Positions 59,261-64,000 of a DNA stretch of 64,000 nucleotides are shown here, piece after piece. The DNA comes from Metellina segmentata (lineage: Eukaryota > Arthropoda > Arachnida > Araneae > Tetragnathidae). Made by a program: the position numbers and the translations under genes. Within the stretch, counting starts at the first letter, position 1, and the number at the start of each line of letters is the position of its first letter. The stretch is from positions 68,364,698 to 68,428,697 of the forward strand of contig OX375877.1 of NCBI GenBank assembly GCA_947359465.1, written 5' to 3'. The notes under the pieces are model-generated. The model ran no database searches and was not told the origin of the DNA. It saw only the letters and a program-made list of their open reading frames with translations.

Positions 59261-60939
59261 CAGGGTGGCGACAGAACCGGGAATTCAGGGATTTCTCAGG
59301 GAAGAATCATTTTCTGGAAAAATCAGGGAAAACTCAGGGAAGTTTCGTTTAACTCAGGGAAAAAGTTGGAATTTTGTTTTGCAAATGGCACCCATTTGGT
59401 ACTTTTCCGTTAGCCATGCGGGCGGCACTTTGAACCAAAATCATAATGTCGCCAATTTTGTTTTCATTCCGAAAATGAGAAGTGTATTCCTTACGTAAAC
59501 ATCCAGAAAAAAGAGTTGTATATATTGTATACTGTTTTATTAAACCTGTAATGGCCGGAAATCCTGTAACCGAAGTCTACAGCTGTGCCACGTTCCCTAA
59601 TGTCAATAATAGGAACGTAGTGCCTTGCGGCTTTGAAAAATACTAACGGCCGGAAAAACTTGCTAAAGTTAAACATCCGGTTCCAATTAAATCAACATTA
59701 AAAAAAATCATTTTTTTCTAAAATACCTAGATTGGCGATTTTGACTTAGTTCCAAAATTGCGCCCGGCTAACGGAAAAGTACTCATTTAGATTATGCAAA
59801 TGTTTTATAATACATATGTGTTAAAAGTTATTAAATTTTCGAACTCTGAGGTTTTTTTGTTGTTGAAAAGTTTGCGTTGCCCGTTACAGTTCTTTTCGTG
59901 ATTGATTCGAAGAGATCCAATCGGCGTAACGTCAGAATCTCCTATGAAAATATTTAACTGAAAAATTATTTATTAAAAGTAAATCAAACGTATAAGGTAT
60001 TTATCCGGTGTAAAATTTTCCGCAGTTTTGAAATCCGTTGATATTTTAATTTAATTTAAACAATCGCTGATTTAGAAAAAAGCACTGAAGAAAAAAACCG
60101 CCAGTCATACCTTTAATTATTTCTTTTGCTTCACCCGAATCCGTTACTATTCAAAATGAATGAATCTCGAATCAAACGAAGGTCATTTTTCTCGGCGGCG
60201 AAATTCGTATTGGAAAAAATATAAAAGTTACAATTTAAAAATTATTTATTTGAAGAAAATCATATTTTTAGGTATGGATCTGATGTAAAATTTTCCGCAG
60301 ATTTGAAATCCGTTGAAATTTTTCTTCTATCTTTAACGATCTAGGAGATAGAAAAAAGAACTACATAACTCCAGTTAAAACTTTATTTGTTTTGTTCGTC
60401 CGCTAAAATCGTTGCTGAGAAAATCTAACGGAAACGAAAAAAATAAATTTAGAATGTCATGTCTTTATACCGTATGCCATTCTAAGGAAAATAATAATAA
60501 TTAAATTCCAATTAATTAATTTTTAATGCTTTAGATTAAATTTTAAAATTCGGGCGCGATAGAAAAAATGCATAAAATTTGGACCACATGTGTGCTAAAT
60601 TTCACTATTGTAAGTGCTATCGATTCGTTAGGACACTGCGTACAGGACAGACAGACAAACACTTCCTTTTTTTATAGTAGAGATGTACAGAGCGCTGATG
60701 ACTGCTTTTACAAACACATCAAAATAGTTAAAAAAGTAAAATTAAATATTCTATCTATAACTTTATATTATTTTGTCTATTATGGAATACAGTAAAAATA
60801 TTTTTTACTTATCTTATTTTTATTCATCTATCAGTCTATAGAATTGTTCTGCGAACGGATGGTGAAACTCAGTTAATTTCATGAAAAATACTCTGGAAAT
60901 CTCAGGGAACTTTTTGCTTCAATTTTTGTAGCCACCCTG
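59261..60939. mobile_element. hAT-like element, CAGGGTGGC...GCCACCCTG ends
   Basis: Left CAGGGTGGCGACAGAACC, right GTAGCCACCCTG. TGTATT flanks both sides (59255-59260, 60940-60945). Subterminal CAGGGA words are iterated (CAGGGATTTCTCAGGGAAG). It includes nested copies of the GTTGCCCGTTAC / AATCCGTTG repeat (59870-60690). No transposase seen. Confidence 0.75.
59870..60690 (+). repeat. dispersed repeat, GTTGCCCGTTACAGTTC to GACAGACAAACACTTCC
   Basis: Two TTTTCCGCAG...AATCCGTTG blocks (60012 and 60292) and the same 3' end as 58575 (CAGACAGACAAACACTTCC, TATAGTAGAGATG). Nested in the hAT-like element. Class not settled. Confidence 0.7.
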
Positions 60940-60988
60940 TGTATTGCTTTTAAAATAGAAAATGTAAAAAAGCTTGGGCAGTTAAAAT

Positions 60989-61456
60989 CAGGGTTCCCAT
61001 GAGTCAGTGAAAACCTGGAATTGTCAGGTAATTAAATTTTGTCCACATAATCAGGAAAATTAAGAATTTTCGTCTGAAACCTAGAAAATTGCCTCATGAC
61101 CTGGAAAATGATTGATCATGGCTTCTCAGACGCTTTAGAGAAAAGTAGACAAAATTATTAGTACACAGTTTTGTATCACTTGATTTTATGAATTGAATTT
61201 TTCAACCAATTTGTAAAAGAAACAGCTAATATTTAACAGGTTAATAATTTTGTTTCGCAAATTGCTTGCAAAATTACATGTGTATTAATTTTTACAGTGT
61301 ATGATTTTTAAATGGTTTTTGTTATTGGCTATGGAATGCTAAATTATTTCTTGGGTTTTTCAGCTTAAAAATGTGAATTGCTTAAGTATAACCTGGAATT
61401 TTGTAAAATTGTCTGGAAAATTTGGAGAATTTTTTTTAAATAGAGTGGGAACCCTG
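60989..61456. mobile_element. hAT-type MITE, CAGGGTTCCCATG ends
   Basis: Begins CAGGGTTCCCATGAGTCAG and ends GTGGGAACCCTG. TAAAAT flanks both sides. Inner words CCTGGAATTGTCAGG and CTGGAAAAT are repeated. The fourth element stacked in NAP1 intron 1, only about 280 bp before exon 2. Confidence 0.85.
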
Positions 61457-61734
61457 TAAAATAGCATGCTCACATAAAAAAAAATATACTAATATGAAAT
61501 TTACTGTACTTCGACTTTTTTTTCTTCTGTATCATAACCATTAATTCAATATGAATATTGCAAGCTGCTTACCTAATAATATCATATGAATATTTCAACA
61601 AGTATAAGCTCTTCAAGATCTCATAAGGTTTCAAAATGAATATATATTCTATAAGTTGTTAAAATTGTATTTGAAAATTCTTTTTGAAAAAAATTTTGTA
61701 TTACCAACTTAAACATTTAATTGAAATATTTCAG

Positions 61735-61826
61735 TGTCAGTCAAGCTGGTGATGGCACAAAAACTGAAACAGAAACGACTGAAAACATGGAAGCTGTAGA
61801 GATTGAAACTGAACAGGAAGTTGAAC
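61735..61826 (+). CDS. NAP1: NAP1 coding exon 2 (acidic N-terminal tail)
   Basis: Acceptor TTGAAATATTTCAG at 61734; donor GAAC|GTAAGT at 61827. Encodes residues 6 (split) to 37 (split): Glu- and Thr-rich (TKTETETTENMEAVEIETEQ). Such acidic tails are usual in NAP1 proteins and help bind histones. Phase 2 in, 1 out. Confidence 0.85.
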
Positions 61827-61909
61827 GTAAGTTTGTTTAAAATTTTGCAGATTTCATTGAAGTCCATATATTAAGCTAAAGTTTATAATCTTTTATTTAT
61901 TCCTTGCAG

Positions 61910-62121
61910 AATCTGTTGAAGAACAAACTCTTGCTCTGAATGCCAAGATGGCTGCTATGTTATTGAACCCCTTACAAATTTTGCCTCCAGTTGTCAGAAG
62001 GAATGTCAGAGCCTTAAAAAATTTGCAACTGCAGCATGTGCATTTAGAAGCAGAGTTTTTTAAAGAACTTCATCAACTCGAAATAAAATATGAAAATAAA
62101 TTTGAGCCATTGTATGAAAAG
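61910..62121 (+). CDS. NAP1: NAP1 coding exon 3 (start of the NAP domain)
   Basis: Acceptor TTTATTCCTTGCAG at 61909; donor GAAAAG|GTATTG at 62122. Residues 37-107. Contains an export-signal-like MLLNPLQIL (53-61), then LPPVVRRNVRALKNLQ (61-76), which matches the conserved LPxxVxRRxxALKxLQ of NAP1, and the dimerisation-helix part EAEFFKELHQLEIKYENKFE. The spacer between the export-like motif and LPPVV is almost absent, whereas vertebrate NAP1L1 has about 20 residues there (from memory). Confidence 0.93.
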
Positions 62122-63459
62122 GTATTGAAGTATTTAAAATTTAGCCGTAAGTAATGGCTGTATCTGAAAAAATTGCAGTAAAGACATTAACATCTAGAGT
62201 TGCTGTTAAGTTTAGCAATCACTTTAATATTTTGTTGTAAAGGAAAATCATGATTTAGGTTTGTTTTCAAAACAGTAGACTTTGAAGCTTTAAATGTTTT
62301 GTGGAAAACATCAAAATGCCTAATTTACTTCCTTTATTAAAGTGTCCATATCAATTCTTATTGTTTGTAGTATGAGAGCCAGTCAATATCATTTCCATTT
62401 TATGAATATCATTGTGAAGTTCTTTTGCAAAGACGCAGTCTAGTACAGATCACTTATTTTTGATAACTCTTACCATAATTTTAAATATATATACAATAAT
62501 TTCTCTCTGGAGAAGGAGTTGAGAATGCAAGTGGTGCAAGTCACGATTTTGCTCATTTCTACTTAGCCACTTAAAATAATAATTTTTAGGCAGTTTGAAT
62601 AAAAACTAATATTATAGCAACAGTAATTTTAAGCTATTGTTAAGACAATCAACATAGCAAAACAATATAATGCTCCTGATACCAGATTTGCTAGTTATCT
62701 CGAATGCAAATTTCTTTTTCCAGAAAAATGTCAAACTGACTTACACCACTTGCATTCTCAATCCCTCAAATGGCCCTAGAAGTGACCATGCTCTTAGTAT
62801 TGGATCGGATCCTCTTAGCATTGGTGTGATTCAGATTTTGAATCCTTTTTTTGCTCACTTTTCTGCTATGGCACTGAACCTTTATTCTTGATGTCTGCAA
62901 TGATACACGCTTAAACAAATGATCCAAATATCTAATATCAAGAGATATAAATTATCGATATATCGATACGGTATTGCTCAGCTTACCTTACCTACATATT
63001 TTATTTAATCATAAATGCTTAAACCTGCTATTGTTTAAAGACTTGTAAACAATGGGATAGTAAACTATACAGTATTAAACATCCAAGACAAATGTGAAAG
63101 TTGTATGAACGCCATCAATGAATTGTTAATCTTATTGTATGTCTTGAGAATAATTATGCATTTCATTGAAATAAGAATAAAAATTGATGTGTTGGGTATT
63201 GATGTTAGAAAAAGATAGAATACAGACAAAAGGTTAGCTTTATTCAAGGGTTGTATCCTTGATAGACGTTGTTTATTATGTTCTCTGTAAAAACTTACCA
63301 ATTTATAAAATTAAAAGAAAATATGTTGTAGGTGTTCAATCACTAATTTATTATACAATCCCGGTCTTATGTTGTAAATATGATTTTTATGTACCAATTT
63401 GGATAAAAACCCCAGTAACTTGGGTATAATACTAATTGCTTTTTATCCATCTATTACAG
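62122..63459 (+). other. NAP1 intron 3
   Basis: AT-rich; no transposon or gene recognised inside. Confidence 0.8.
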
Positions 63460-63546
63460 CGAGCTGCGATAATATCAGCTGCCGTCATTCCAACTGATGA
63501 AGAATGCGACTTTCAGTCGGAAACTGAAAAGGAATTTGAGCTTTCC
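63460..63546 (+). CDS. NAP1: NAP1 coding exon 4
   Basis: Acceptor TTTTATCCATCTATTACAG at 63459; donor TCC|GTGAGT at 63547. 29 codons, phase 0 on both sides: RAAIISAAVIPTDEECDFQS. This is the family's KR..II...PTEEECEW region at the end of the long helix. Confidence 0.92.
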
Positions 63547-63642
63547 GTGAGTGGTTGCTTTGACGTTTAGAAAAACTGTAATAACATAGATTTGAGAGTT
63601 TTAAGTCTTTAGAATTCTTACAGCTGATTTTTCTTTTTGTAG

Positions 63643-63703
63643 AATGAAATTGATAAAGTTAAACTTGAAAAAGGTGACAATGCTGAGGAGTCAAATGAAT
63701 CTG
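63643..63703 (+). CDS. NAP1: NAP1 coding exon 5 (gene continues off the window)
   Basis: Acceptor GATTTTTCTTTTTGTAG at 63642; donor CTG|GTATGT at 63704. Residues 137-156 plus one base: NEIDKVKLEKGDNAEESNES, the charged linker before the PEFWL block of NAP1 proteins. The rest of the domain lies beyond 64000. Confidence 0.85.
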
Positions 63704-64000
63704 GTATGTTAATAATTTCTGAGGATACTAACTCTTTAATCAATTGAATACAAATATATTCATATTGTGTGTCTGAGTAAAATCAAAACCTAGAGCATTA
63801 ATATTGATTAATAAATTGAATGTTTTGTGAAAAATATGCACTACAAATTTTGCTCAATTAAAAGAAAGATATAATGTTGACCTGCAAGTGTTTCACTTAT
63901 TGCTTTTCTAGCTCAAAATAGGATTTTAAGACTTAAGTCCTTTTCTCTTCACATGGAGATTAGAATTATTAAGGAACACTTGGGGAGTTGTAAGCATAGG

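Overview
This is a 64-kb piece of an AT-rich animal nuclear genome (only scattered GC-rich patches) with spliced genes, long introns, and very dense nested transposons. The mix of tRNA-headed SINEs, CR1-type and RNase H-bearing LINEs, Tc1, pogo/Tigger, piggyBac and hAT elements, plus an ABCD4 gene (a family I recall as missing from flies and beetles), fits a non-insect arthropod, most likely a chelicerate such as a spider or horseshoe crab. That assignment is an inference; no diagnostic rRNA or mitochondrial sequence is present.

Two conserved genes are solid. (1) ABCD4, the lysosomal cobalamin ABC half-transporter, lies on the minus strand at 34060-44227. It has three coding exons (43081-44227, 37478-37826, 34060-34399) with matching splice phases that give a complete 611-residue protein. 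(2) The 5' part of a nucleosome assembly protein 1 (NAP1/NAP1L1-4) gene lies on the plus strand from about 54.65 kb to the right edge, with five coding exons visible and the gene running off the window. A third, unrecognised intact ORF (22789-23970, plus, 393 aa) encodes a putative membrane protein with seven 26-27-residue tandem repeats. Each repeat carries a TQT/MQT core resembling dynein light chain LC8 ligands, and this is the best candidate here for something undescribed.

Layout. 1-8.9 kb: mostly unique AT-rich DNA, a possible minus-strand first exon (2703-2765) below a GC-rich promoter-like patch, a perfect inverted repeat and a MITE. 8.9-14.4 kb: two hAT-type elements with 8-bp target duplications and several SINEs, including one SINE inside another. 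16.1-18.3 kb: a 5'-truncated CR1-like LINE. 19.2-21.4 kb: a 280-bp tandem duplication, then a lone LTR plus tRNA-Pro-like primer-binding site embedded in (TA)n. 22.8-24.0 kb: the repeat-protein ORF. 25.5-28.4 kb: CR1 3' end and a Tc1/Tcb1-like transposon. 31.6-33.4 kb: decayed Tc1 and Tigger relics. 34-44.2 kb: ABCD4, whose two introns hold a Tc1 with a nested hAT MITE (intron 2), and a Tigger with a nested SINE, another Tc1 and a hAT MITE (intron 1). 46.4-51.8 kb: a 5.4-kb element with CCCAGGTAGCACA inverted ends and a TA duplication that split a SINE and itself carries copia debris. 52.2-53.3 kb: a young 5'-truncated LINE with an intact RNase H ORF and perfect 14-bp target duplication. 53.3-54.5 kb: SINE array. 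54.65 kb to end: NAP1, whose 6.4-kb first intron is stacked with three hAT-type elements and a piggyBac.

Exon joins, element ends and target-site duplications were read by eye from the sequence. Family names come from motif recognition, not searches.
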